Source: Mesorhizobium wenxiniae | Lineage (GTDB): Bacteria; Pseudomonadota; Alphaproteobacteria; Rhizobiales; Rhizobiaceae | DNA: 64,000 nt | Direction: 5' to 3' | NCBI RefSeq assembly: GCF_002284535.1 | Contig: NZ_NPKH01000041.1 | Span: 1-64,000 of the forward strand | In this document: positions 34,546 to 42,504 of the stretch, piece after piece | Layout: every line of letters begins with the position of its first letter | Position numbering within the stretch: position 1 is the stretch's first letter | Translations under genes and position numbers: made by a program | The notes under the pieces: model-generated | Told to the model about the DNA's origin: nothing | Database searches by the model: none | What the model saw: only the letters and a program-made list of their open reading frames with translations

Positions 34546-35733
34546 CTAGTGGGCAGCGACCGTCTGGCAGTCTATTGCTGTCAGGTAGTCGGCCCATGCC
34601 TTCATAAGCGCCCCTCGACGCTCAAGGGCTGTGCTCCGACGGTAAGCTAGCTCGGTGGCGTTGCCGACACGGTGAGCCAGGCACATCTCGGCCACGTCGC
34701 GCGGAAACTCGGTGCAGTCGCCGGCCCAGTCGCGGAACGAGGATCGGGCCGTCGCGTGGACTGTGAAGGGCTTCGCCAACAGCCGGTTGATGTTGGAGCC
34801 TTCGTAGGGCTGTGTCGGAATGAAATCGGACGGGAATATCAGGTCGGTCGAGTTCGAACGCTTGGCAAGCTGCGCCTTGAGAATGTCGAGGGCAGGGCGG
34901 GTCAACGGGACGACGTGAGCAAGCCCTCCCTTCATGCGGGAAGCCGGAATGGTCAGCGTGCAGGCTTTGAAGTCTACCTCGTTCCACGTGGCTTCGGCGA
35001 TCTCGTTCTTGCGGCATGCCGTCAGCAGAATCATTTGAAGGACGCGGGCCGATGTCATGCCCTTGGCCGTCAAAGACTGGTAGAAAGCCGGAACATCGGC
35101 GAAGGGCATAGCGGCCCAATTTCCCCCACGCTTCGGCGCAGCCAGCAGGTGTCGGAGGACGCCACGCCAATCGGCAGGGTTGGCCTTGTCGGCGTCGCGG
35201 TGCCCATGAGCCATCGCCCAACTAAGGACGCGCTCGATCATTCCCCGCCAGAACTTGGCCGTCGTCGGCTTGGTCTGCCAGACAGGTTTCAGCGCGGCCA
35301 GCACGTCCTGAACGCCGACTGTGCCCACGTCGATCCCCGACAGGGTCTTCGCGTAAGGCTCGGCCAGGATTTGCTCCCAGCGAGTCTTGAGGCGATCATT
35401 CTTCCAGCCCTTGGCCAGTTCGGTAAGACATTCCTTGGCGACCTCACCGAACGTCGTCCCGGCTTCCCCTCGATATGAAAGTGGGTCGGCTCCCTTAGCT
35501 ACCAAGGCCTTGATCGTGTCGCGAATCTCCCTAGCCCGAGCTAAGGTGACGTCAGCCGACGAGCCGATCCCGATATCCCGTTCCCGGCCCTGCACCTTTA
35601 TACGGACGACCCATGATCTCGATCCCGGCCCGCCCACGTTCAGATACAGATTCCCGCCATCGGCGACTAAGCCTCGTTTCAACGTCGCGGAGGCTACCTG
35701 CTTGGCTGTCAGAAGGTTTTGTGGTCGTGCCAT
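34546..35733 (-). CDS. Tyrosine recombinase / integrase (DUF4102, P4-type)
   Basis: 395 aa from the ATG at 35733. The N-terminal DUF4102 arm-binding domain contains GLVADGGNLYLNV; the core-binding domain follows. Catalytic residues: Arg in TACRKNEIAEATW near residue 243, His/Arg in HATARSSFRDW near 325, His in LAHRVGN near 350 and Tyr in ELAYRRS near 360. It integrates and excises the element. The gene points inward from the right end, with arm-type repeats just upstream (35736-35872), the usual P4-like layout. Confidence 0.92.
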   Translation of the reverse strand: MARPQNLLTAKQVASATLKRGLVADGGNLYLNVGGPGSRSWVVRIKVQGRERDIGIGSSADVTLARAREIRDTIKALVAKGADPLSYRGEAGTTFGEVAKECLTELAKGWKNDRLKTRWEQILAEPYAKTLSGIDVGTVGVQDVLAALKPVWQTKPTTAKFWRGMIERVLSWAMAHGHRDADKANPADWRGVLRHLLAAPKRGGNWAAMPFADVPAFYQSLTAKGMTSARVLQMILLTACRKNEIAEATWNEVDFKACTLTIPASRMKGGLAHVVPLTRPALDILKAQLAKRSNSTDLIFPSDFIPTQPYEGSNINRLLAKPFTVHATARSSFRDWAGDCTEFPRDVAEMCLAHRVGNATELAYRRSTALERRGALMKAWADYLTAIDCQTVAAH

Positions 35734-35735
35734 TC

Positions 35736-35754
35736 CCCAGTTCCTTTCCCAGTT
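35736..35754 (-). repeat. AACTGGG pair (right end)
   Basis: Two AACTGGG with 12-nt period immediately upstream of the integrase start, equal in spacing to 19252-19270. Confidence 0.6.
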
Positions 35755-35761
35755 CAAAACG

Positions 35762-35872
35762 TCACACGTTCAAGCACGCGATATCACGCAATCTCACCCT
35801 TGAATAGGCAACGCCTTGCGCTATAAGGGTTTCAGGACGAAGCGACCTCACGTCAAATCACGCATGATCACG
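35762..35872 (-). repeat. 10-bp-spaced GCGTGA-type repeats at the right end
   Basis: On the plus strand, TCACAC at 35762, GCACGC at 35774, TCACGC at 35784, TCACCC at 35794, then TCACG at 35848, 35858 and 35868. The helical spacing and sequence mirror the left array at 19641-19700 in inverse orientation. Confidence 0.6.
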
Positions 35873-35885
35873 CGCAACACACATC

Positions 35886-35903
35886 ATAAGGAAGTCTGGC
35901 GGA
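35886..35903. other. Candidate attR core
   Basis: ATAAGGAAGTCTGGCGGA, 16/18 identical to the left copy, just outside the arm-type repeats and 29 bp before the next host gene. Confidence 0.4.
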
Positions 35904-35931
35904 GCGCCTTCTCCGACCCGGACAGGAAGGG

Positions 35932-36621
35932 ATGATCCTTGAGCGCAGCATGATCGAAACCATCGCGGCAGCGCTTTCCGCTCACGGCCTCACCTTGCGC
36001 GGCGGTTTCAATTTTGCAGGCGGCGAGGAAACGCCTTCCGGCCTCTCTGGCGGTGCCGCCAGATCCGTGCTGCTGGTGGGGCAGGCGGGCGCCGCGCCAT
36101 GGCCGCATTTCCTGCGCTGGAAAGAAAGCCAATCACAGGCCGTCGCCAATCCGCTCGATACATGGTCTCGCGAAGTGATCGGCGGGGTGGCGAACGACTT
36201 CGGCGCGCGTGCCGTGTCTCCGTCCGACAGACCGTATCTGCCGTTCCAGCAATGGGCGATGCGGGCGGAGGGGTTGCGGCCGTCGCCGCTCGGCATCCTC
36301 ATGCATCCGCAATACGGACTCTGGCACGCCTATCGCGGCGCGCTGCTGTTCGAGGTCGAAATAGCGCTTCACGAACCCCGCGGCGTGATTCACCTTTGCG
36401 ACACATGTGTCGACAAACCTTGCCTGAAATCCTGTCCGGTCGACGCTTATTCTGCGGATGGTTTCGCGCACGAAACCTGTCTGGCGCATGTGCGTGGGCA
36501 AAACGGCGCGCCTTGCCGAACCGGCGGCTGCCTCGACCGCAACGCCTGTCCCTACGGGGCGGCTTACTGTTATCCACCACAGGTTCAGGCCTTCCACATG
36601 GCCGCGTTCGCGGGTCTGTAG
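35932..36621 (+). CDS. Ferredoxin-like 4Fe-4S protein
   Basis: 229 aa. The C-terminal third is cysteine-rich: CDTCVDKPCLKSCPV, then CLAHV, CRTGGC and CPYGAAYC, enough for one or two clusters, recalling the ferredoxin part of epoxyqueuosine-reductase-like proteins without their corrinoid domain. The first 150 residues (SVLLVGQAGAAPWPHFLRW) have no known match. AGGAAGG lies directly before the first ATG; a second ATG at 35950 is possible. First host gene after the element. Confidence 0.7.
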   Translation: MILERSMIETIAAALSAHGLTLRGGFNFAGGEETPSGLSGGAARSVLLVGQAGAAPWPHFLRWKESQSQAVANPLDTWSREVIGGVANDFGARAVSPSDRPYLPFQQWAMRAEGLRPSPLGILMHPQYGLWHAYRGALLFEVEIALHEPRGVIHLCDTCVDKPCLKSCPVDAYSADGFAHETCLAHVRGQNGAPCRTGGCLDRNACPYGAAYCYPPQVQAFHMAAFAGL

Positions 36622-36724
36622 CGTCGCCGAATGCCGCACGAAATTTTGCATGAGGTTGCCTCATTGCGACTTGCCTGTTGGCCTGCGTGGATATGTATCG
36701 CACGACAATCGGAAGGAGTGGGTG

Positions 36725-37451
36725 ATGGCGAAGCGGGACATTCAGATCAAAACCAGCGACGGCTTGGCAAAAGCCGGTTTATTCCGCTCGGCAGCCCCGG
36801 CCAAGGCCGCTCCTCTATATGGACGCTTTTGGCCCGCGGCCGGCGCTCGACCAGATGGCGGAACGGCTTGCAGGCAACAATTACGCGGTATTGGTCCCGG
36901 ACCTTTTCTACCGCAACGCGCCCTACGGCCCTTTCGAGGCCAAGACCGCATTCAGTGACGAGAAGCGCAAGGCTGCCATCACAGGTCTCCTCAGCGGCAC
37001 GACACAGGACATGACCATCCGCGACAGCGGCGCTTTCCTCGATGCGCTCGATGCCGAAGGCGTGACCGGACCGGTCGGCGCCGTCGGCTATTGCATGGGC
37101 GGAGCGCGGGCGCTGAACGCCGCTGCGGCCTATCCCGACCGCATCATTGCCGCGGCCAGTTTCCATGGCGGCAATCTGGCGAGCGATGCCGCCGACAGCC
37201 CGCACCGGAAGGCTGCGTCGATCAAGGCGCGGGTCTATGTCGGCACTGCGGGCGTGGACAGAAATTTCCCGCCGGAGCAGTCGGCACGGCTGGCCGAAGC
37301 GCTGCGCACGGCTGAAGTCGACCATGTCATCGAGAACTATGCCGGTATGGCGCATGACTGGTGCGTGCCGGACCACAGCGCCTTCGATGCAACCGGCGCC
37401 GAGCGCCACTGGAAGCGGCTGACGACGCTGTTCACGGAGACGCTAGGGTAG
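36725..37451 (+). pseudogene. Dienelactone hydrolase family protein, frameshifted
   Basis: The N-terminus starts at 36725 (MAKRDIQIKTSDGLAKAGLF), but the rest of the alpha/beta hydrolase continues in another frame from about 36815 (YMDAFGPRPALDQMAERLA) to 37451. Catalytic marks GYCMGG (Cys) and AHDWCVPD (His) are intact in the second part. A short deletion near 36805-36818 replaces the strand that normally joins the two. Either the gene is inactive or there is a sequencing error. If a start at 36819 were used, the product would lack its first strands. Confidence 0.75.
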
Positions 37452-37537
37452 GGCGCAGATGGTCGTCATGTGACCGCCTGCCAAAAATTTCTTCCATCAT
37501 CCCAAGGAATCGCCATTAGCCTTCGTCCAACAGGCAA

Positions 37538-38101
37538 ATGATGGCGCTGATGCTGGATGAAAGCGAAGCCTCCGACGCCGAGTTGATCGGGCGGGCGAAG
37601 GGCGGAGACAGGGGGGCTTTCGGCACATTGCTCGAAAGGCACTATGATTTCGTCTATCGCGCCGCCTATCGCTGGTGCGGGAAAAAGGCCGATGCCGAGG
37701 ATATCGCCCAGGAAGTTTGCGTCCGGCTTGGCCGGGCGATCCGCGATTATCGTGGCAACGGCGCCTTCACCACCTGGCTCTACACCATGACGCTGAATGC
37801 AGCGCGCGACATGATGCGCAAGACCGTCCGCGAGACGACCAAGACCGAAGCCTACGGCGCTTACGAGCGGATCTCGGGAGAAGCTCCGGTCGAGCCCGAA
37901 GATCCGGCCGAGGCGCTTTGGGCGGCGGTGCGGATGCTCCCGGACAAGCAGCGCGACGCGGTGCTGCTCGTCTATGGCGAAGGGCTGAGCCACGCAGCCG
38001 CCGCCGAAGCGATGGGCATCTCGGAGACGACGGTTTCCTGGCACATCCATGAAGCGAAGAAACGGTTGAAGACGCTCATGCTTTCAGCCGGGGAAGTGTA
38101 A
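37538..38101 (+). CDS. ECF-type RNA polymerase sigma factor
   Basis: 187 aa. Region 2 (ELIGRAKGGDRGAFGTLLER, YRWCGKKADAEDIAQEVCVR) and region 4 (LPDKQRDAVLLVYGEGLSHA, GISETTVSWHIHEAKKRLK) are complete. ECF sigma factors redirect RNA polymerase upon envelope or stress signals. Two ATGs in tandem open the gene. The VWA gene begins 2 nt after its stop, so the two form an operon; the VWA protein's short cytoplasmic N-terminus plus membrane helix may act as the anti-sigma factor. Confidence 0.9.
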   Translation: MMALMLDESEASDAELIGRAKGGDRGAFGTLLERHYDFVYRAAYRWCGKKADAEDIAQEVCVRLGRAIRDYRGNGAFTTWLYTMTLNAARDMMRKTVRETTKTEAYGAYERISGEAPVEPEDPAEALWAAVRMLPDKQRDAVLLVYGEGLSHAAAAEAMGISETTVSWHIHEAKKRLKTLMLSAGEV

Positions 38102-38103
38102 TC

Positions 38104-40215
38104 ATGGTCGACGACAACGAACTCAACAGGCTGCGCGACATCGCAACGCCGGCACCGGGCACCGACGCCAAGACGCGTGCCTTCGAGGCCGCCATGCGGG
38201 CCTACGACCTGGACGAAAAAACTTCACCTGCAGCCCAAGGATCGGCGAACGGGCTTCGTCTCACAGAGCGAGCACAAAAGCTCGGGAGCGAAATCATGCA
38301 AAAGAAACTCTTTGCTACCCCGGCCATTGCCGGGCTCGTCGCCCTGCCGATCGCCGGATACGCCACCATCTATCTGCTGCAGGAGCAGCCGTTCTATTCC
38401 GGTGGGGACGAGAAGATCACGGAAACGCTGGCCGACAAACCGGTGGCCAATGCGCCGCCAACAGTGAGACCGCTCACCGTAGCCGAGGCCGACAACCGGA
38501 AGAAAGCCGACGCCGAAAGCCGCGACGCAGCCGAGGCGCTTGTCGCGCCGGCATCGCCGCCGAAGCCCGAATCGAACGCGATGGGTGGCCTGGTGCAGCA
38601 GGATATGCTGGCTCGCAATGCGCCCGAGCCCTCGCCTCGCGAGGCGCTGGCTGGCGGTTCAAGTACCGCGGCTCCTGCAGCCGATGGCGCCGCGCGGGTT
38701 GGCCGTGTGCCCGGTACTGTGGCCCAATCCAAGTTGATGGCTCAGCCTTCGACCGGACCGGCTGATCAGGTGCCGCTGCCGGAGCAAAACCGCGACCGCA
38801 TCGAGGATTTCAAGACCAATCCGGTGCGTGCCGCGCTCGAAGACCCGGTCTCGACCTTCTCGATCGATGTCGACACGGCCTCCTATTCCTTCGTGCGGCG
38901 TTCGCTGAAGGAAGGTTTCCTGCCGCAGGCCGACACGGTCCGCGTCGAGGAGATGATCAACTACTTCCCCTATGATTGGAAAGGTCCTGAGACCGCCTCG
39001 ACGCCGTTCAACTCGACCGTTAGCGTCATGCCAACGCCATGGAATGGGCACACCAGGCTGATGCATGTCGCCATCAAAGGTTTCGACGCGAAGCCGGCCG
39101 AGCAGCCCAAGGCCAATCTGGTCTTCCTGATCGACGTGTCGGGCTCGATGAACGAGCAGGATAAGTTGCCGCTCTTGCAGTCCGCCTTCCGGCTTCTGGT
39201 CAACAAATTGAAGCCCGACGACACGGTTTCGATCGTCACCTATGCGGGCGATGCCGGCACTGTCCTGGAGCCGACGAAGGTTTCGGAGAAGGACAAGATT
39301 CTCAATGCCATCGACACGTTGGCGCCCGGCGGCAGCACGGCCGGCGAGGCGGGTATCAAGGAAGCCTACAGGCTGGCGCAGAAATCCTTTGTCGACGACG
39401 GGATCAATCGCGTGATGCTCGCCACGGACGGCGACTTCAATGTCGGCCAGACCGACGACGACGATCTGAAGCGATTGATCGAAAAGGAGCGTAAGACCGG
39501 CGTGTTCCTGTCGGTGTTCGGTTTCGGTCGCGGCAATCTGAACGATCAGATGATGCAGACCATCGCCCAGAACGGCAACGGCACCGCCGCCTATATCGAC
39601 ACTTTGGCCGAGGCGGAGAAGGTGCTGGTCGAGGATGCGTCCTCGACGCTGTTCACCATCGCCAAGGACGTGAAGATCCAGGTCGAGTTCAACCCGCAAA
39701 AAGTCTCGGAATACCGGCTGATCGGCTACGAGACCCGCGCCTTGAATCGCGAGGATTTCAACAACGACCGCGTCGATGCCGGCGAGATCGGCTCCGGCCA
39801 TTCGGTCACTGCGATCTACGAGATCACGCCGAAAGGCAACGGCGGCGAGCAAATCGATCCGCTGCGCTACGGCCAGGCTGCAGTGAACAATGGCGGCGTC
39901 GCCAATGCCGACGAATATGCCTTCGTGAAAATCCGCTACAAACTGCCGAACGAGGATGCCTCGAAGCTGATCACTACGCCGGTGACATCAGCCAACGAAG
40001 TGGCTGATTTCGACCTGGCCAGCACCGACCAGCGCTTCTCCATTGCCGTAGCGGCCTTCGGCCAGAAGCTGCGCGACGAGGATGCGACCGCGAAATTCGG
40101 CTATGACAAGATCATGGAGATTGCCACTGCCGCTCGGGGAGCCGACCCGTTTGGGTACCGGTCCGAGTTCCTCTCGCTAATGCGCCTTGCCTCGGCGCTC
40201 GGCGGTAACCGGTAA
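38104..40215 (+). CDS. Membrane-anchored von Willebrand factor A (YfbK-like) protein
   Basis: 703 aa. Residues 1-75 are cytoplasmic, a single helix spans about 78-98 (FATPAIAGLVALPIAGYATI), then a proline/alanine-rich linker. A conserved N-terminal VWA-associated domain (FSIDVDTASYSFVRRSLKEG) precedes the VWA domain with the MIDAS motif FLIDVSGSMNE near 345, and a C-terminal DUF3520-like region ends in SEFLSLMRLASAL. Such proteins bind ligands through the metal site at the cell envelope. Operon partner of the sigma factor. Confidence 0.85.
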   Translation: MVDDNELNRLRDIATPAPGTDAKTRAFEAAMRAYDLDEKTSPAAQGSANGLRLTERAQKLGSEIMQKKLFATPAIAGLVALPIAGYATIYLLQEQPFYSGGDEKITETLADKPVANAPPTVRPLTVAEADNRKKADAESRDAAEALVAPASPPKPESNAMGGLVQQDMLARNAPEPSPREALAGGSSTAAPAADGAARVGRVPGTVAQSKLMAQPSTGPADQVPLPEQNRDRIEDFKTNPVRAALEDPVSTFSIDVDTASYSFVRRSLKEGFLPQADTVRVEEMINYFPYDWKGPETASTPFNSTVSVMPTPWNGHTRLMHVAIKGFDAKPAEQPKANLVFLIDVSGSMNEQDKLPLLQSAFRLLVNKLKPDDTVSIVTYAGDAGTVLEPTKVSEKDKILNAIDTLAPGGSTAGEAGIKEAYRLAQKSFVDDGINRVMLATDGDFNVGQTDDDDLKRLIEKERKTGVFLSVFGFGRGNLNDQMMQTIAQNGNGTAAYIDTLAEAEKVLVEDASSTLFTIAKDVKIQVEFNPQKVSEYRLIGYETRALNREDFNNDRVDAGEIGSGHSVTAIYEITPKGNGGEQIDPLRYGQAAVNNGGVANADEYAFVKIRYKLPNEDASKLITTPVTSANEVADFDLASTDQRFSIAVAAFGQKLRDEDATAKFGYDKIMEIATAARGADPFGYRSEFLSLMRLASALGGNR

Positions 40216-40286
40216 TGGTGATGACGGCCGGTTTCCTCAGATGGAATCGTCCTGATACGGGTAACCGACACACGGGCGGGTGAGAC

Positions 40287-40318
40287 AGGCCGGCGAGGAA
40301 AACCTTGCCGGCCTTTTT
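40287..40318 (+). terminator. Intrinsic terminator of the sigma-VWA operon
   Basis: Perfect 8-bp stem AGGCCGGC / GCCGGCCT with a 12-nt loop that can extend by AGG/CCT, followed by TTTTT. Lies between convergent VWA and betaine-homocysteine methyltransferase genes. Confidence 0.8.
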
Positions 40319-40327
40319 CAACATTTG

Positions 40328-41344
40328 TCAGGCGCGGCTACGCCGGCGCTCGCGGCGGGCTTCGCTGGTCTCGACGGTGTTGACTGTCGCCTGCTTGTTG
40401 CGCATCGGGCCGATGCGCTCGACGATTTTTTCGATGCTCGGGCGATCCGACCGGGTATGCGCATCGAGCGCCTTGCGCATTGCGGCGAGGTGGGCGAACG
40501 AGGTGCCGCAGCAACCGCCGACGATCTTTGCGCCGGCATCGACGGCCAGCCTGACATAGTCGGCCATCAGTTCGGGCGTGCCGGAATAATGGATCTCGGC
40601 GCCGCGAAATTCCGGAATGCCGCAATTGCCCTTGACGATCACTGTGGCCTCCGGCTTCGCCTCGGTCATGTCGAGCAGCGAAGCGAGGATGTCGGAGGCG
40701 CCGACGCCGCAGTTGGCGCCGACACCGAGCGGAGCCTGCGACAAGCCATCGGCGACGCCGTGGATGTCCTTCGGCAACAGCCCCATCATGGTGCGGCCGG
40801 CGGTGTCGAAGGAGCCGGTGTAGGTATAGGGCAAGCCGACGCGGATCGCGGCTTCGGCTGCGGCGCGGATTTCGTCCGGCGCAGACATGGTCTCGATCCA
40901 GGCGACTTCGGCGCCGCCGGCTTTCAGGCCCTCGATCTGTTCGGCAAAGGCCTCGACCGCCTCGTCATAGGTCATCGCGCCGAGCGGCACCAGCAACTCG
41001 CCGGTCGGGCCGACCGAGCCCGCCACGATGACCTTGCGGCCGGCTTTATCGGCGACAGCGCGGGCGATCTCGGCGGCGCGCTTGTTCAGAGCAAGCACGC
41101 GGCCTTGCGCATGGTGCATCTTCAGCCGGTGGCGGGTGCCGCCGAAGGAGTTGGTCAGGATGATGTCAGCGCCAGCATCGACGAAGTTCTGGTGCAGACT
41201 GGTGATGGTGTCCGGCGCCGTCTCGTTCAGTAACTCTGGAGCCTCGCCGGCCTCTAGCCCCATGGCGAACAGATTGGTGCCGGTGGCGCCATCGGCAAGC
41301 AGAACGCCCTTCTCAGCAAGCAGCGCGTCAATTGGATTGGTCAT
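40328..41344 (-). CDS. bmt: Betaine-homocysteine S-methyltransferase
   Basis: 338 aa. Homocysteine methyltransferase barrel: LLADGATGTNLF near residue 16, TNSFGGTRHRL near 64 and zinc cysteines in GANCGVG near 210 and GGCCGT near 277. It would make methionine and dimethylglycine from betaine and homocysteine; rhizobial annotation uses this name, though other methyl donors are possible. Its ATATAAAGA palindrome (41383-41404) is shared with the THF-methyltransferase gene, supporting common control with the corrinoid system. Confidence 0.88.
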   Translation of the reverse strand: MTNPIDALLAEKGVLLADGATGTNLFAMGLEAGEAPELLNETAPDTITSLHQNFVDAGADIILTNSFGGTRHRLKMHHAQGRVLALNKRAAEIARAVADKAGRKVIVAGSVGPTGELLVPLGAMTYDEAVEAFAEQIEGLKAGGAEVAWIETMSAPDEIRAAAEAAIRVGLPYTYTGSFDTAGRTMMGLLPKDIHGVADGLSQAPLGVGANCGVGASDILASLLDMTEAKPEATVIVKGNCGIPEFRGAEIHYSGTPELMADYVRLAVDAGAKIVGGCCGTSFAHLAAMRKALDAHTRSDRPSIEKIVERIGPMRNKQATVNTVETSEARRERRRSRA

Positions 41345-41382
41345 TGGAAATACGCCTTCCGGGGATTCTTTGTCAAGATAAG

Positions 41383-41404
41383 GATATAAAGAAATCTTTA
41401 TATG
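41383..41404. promoter_or_regulatory. Palindromic operator, second ATATAAAGA site
   Basis: 9-bp arms ATATAAAGA / TCTTTATAT with a 2-bp spacer, 38 bp before the betaine-homocysteine methyltransferase ATG; only the outermost pair mismatches relative to the site at 7926-7947. Confidence 0.75.
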
Positions 41405-41433
41405 GCGTCAATGCCGGCGCGATAGACAAGCCG

Positions 41434-42276
41434 TCAAAATCGCATCTCCGCCAGCCTTTGCATGAAGCTGGCCGCCTCATGCGCGTTGATGTCGGCGGCG
41501 CGGATCAGATTGTCGAAATGGCTGGTCAGCGTGCGAACTGGCTGGGTCGCGTTCAGCACCAGATACATGTCGCCGACATAGATGGCGGCACGATAGGGCC
41601 CGAATATGGTGTAGGGAATCGAGTAGCGCATCCGTCCGTCATAGAGAAACAGGCGGAAGGTGGGATAAAGGTCGTCGAGCAGCGTCGCCATGTGAAGAAG
41701 CTGCTGGTGGCGGTCGGCCTCAGGAAAACGGTCCCAGACGCCCAGTCCGCGCGCAAAGATCTCCAGCGTGTGGCGCGGCATGCAAACTTCCATGTCGGTT
41801 TCCGGCCGCCGGTTGTAGTCGATGCGGTACTGCGTCTCACCGGCCTGGGCCTCGCGGCTCTTGTTGGCGATACCAGCCTCGTATTCGACGAGCGCCTCGG
41901 TGCGCAGAAGGTCGGGAATGCCGGCCGGCACGTAACGGATTTTCGTACCGGCGGCCTCGGCATGCCATCTGGCCAGCAGCGTGCGGTCGAAACCGTCGGG
42001 CGCTTCCTCGATCTCCAGGCTCTCGCGGATTTCACCGGTGACGCCTTCGTCCTGGCTGAGGCCGAGCAGCCAGTCGAGCGACACTTTGAATTCGGCGGCA
42101 ATGTTGAGCAGCGTTTCGGCGCGGGGAAGGCGTGTCGAGGCGCCGGACAGCAGCTGCGAAAGCGCCGAACGATCGATGCCCACCGCCGTCGCGAAAGCGG
42201 ACTGGTTCAAGTCGGATCGTGTCAGGAGCATTTTCAGGCGCTCCCGGAAGATCGTCGATAGGTCGCGTTTGTCCAT
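41434..42276 (-). CDS. XRE-type helix-turn-helix regulator with C-terminal sensor-like domain
   Basis: 280 aa from the ATG at 42276. Residues 8-65 form a Cro/CI-type HTH (LNQSAFATAVGIDRSALSQL). The remaining 210 residues are a globular domain of unknown ligand, with YSIPYTIFGPYRAAIYVGD near 215. Divergent from a desaturase-like gene at 42505, which it may control, with a perfect palindrome (42443-42462) between them. Its neighbour behind is the betaine methyltransferase, so a role in methyl metabolism is also possible. Confidence 0.8.
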   Translation of the reverse strand: MDKRDLSTIFRERLKMLLTRSDLNQSAFATAVGIDRSALSQLLSGASTRLPRAETLLNIAAEFKVSLDWLLGLSQDEGVTGEIRESLEIEEAPDGFDRTLLARWHAEAAGTKIRYVPAGIPDLLRTEALVEYEAGIANKSREAQAGETQYRIDYNRRPETDMEVCMPRHTLEIFARGLGVWDRFPEADRHQQLLHMATLLDDLYPTFRLFLYDGRMRYSIPYTIFGPYRAAIYVGDMYLVLNATQPVRTLTSHFDNLIRAADINAHEAASFMQRLAEMRF

Positions 42277-42442
42277 ATCGTCATTCCGGCCGTTGGGAGG
42301 AAAAAAATCCGCCAAATCCGATAAAGTGGCAGTTTAGGCGTAAATGAATCCTCCAGTTCGTTTACAATATATAACGCCTGCGGCTAAAAATGCGCAATCG
42401 CAACATTTTGTGCGCCTTGTCGCGTTGCGGCATCTCGATGCT

Positions 42443-42462
42443 CCTGACAGAATGCTGTCAGG
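42443..42462. promoter_or_regulatory. Palindromic operator candidate upstream of the desaturase-like gene
   Basis: Perfect 8-bp arms CCTGACAG / CTGTCAGG around AATG, 42 bp before the ATG at 42505 in the divergent region with the XRE gene. No T-run follows, so an operator fits better than a terminator. Confidence 0.5.
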
Positions 42463-42504
42463 AATCAAAACGATTCCGGCGACTGGAAGGGCAGTGGTCG
42501 ATCC

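Larger units (their letters stand above)
19181..35903. mobile_element. 16.7-kb integrated phage-like element (satellite or reduced prophage)
   Basis: Bounded by imperfect 18-bp repeats, with a tyrosine integrase at the right end and arm-type repeat clusters at both ends. It encodes terminase-like small and large proteins, an HK97-type prohead protease, DNA ligase, PrimPol-like primase, a large P-loop ATPase with adjacent iterons, several small membrane or hypothetical proteins and a PIN-nuclease cargo gene. No portal, major capsid, tail or lysis genes were recognised. It interrupts an otherwise coherent one-carbon region. Confidence 0.8.
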
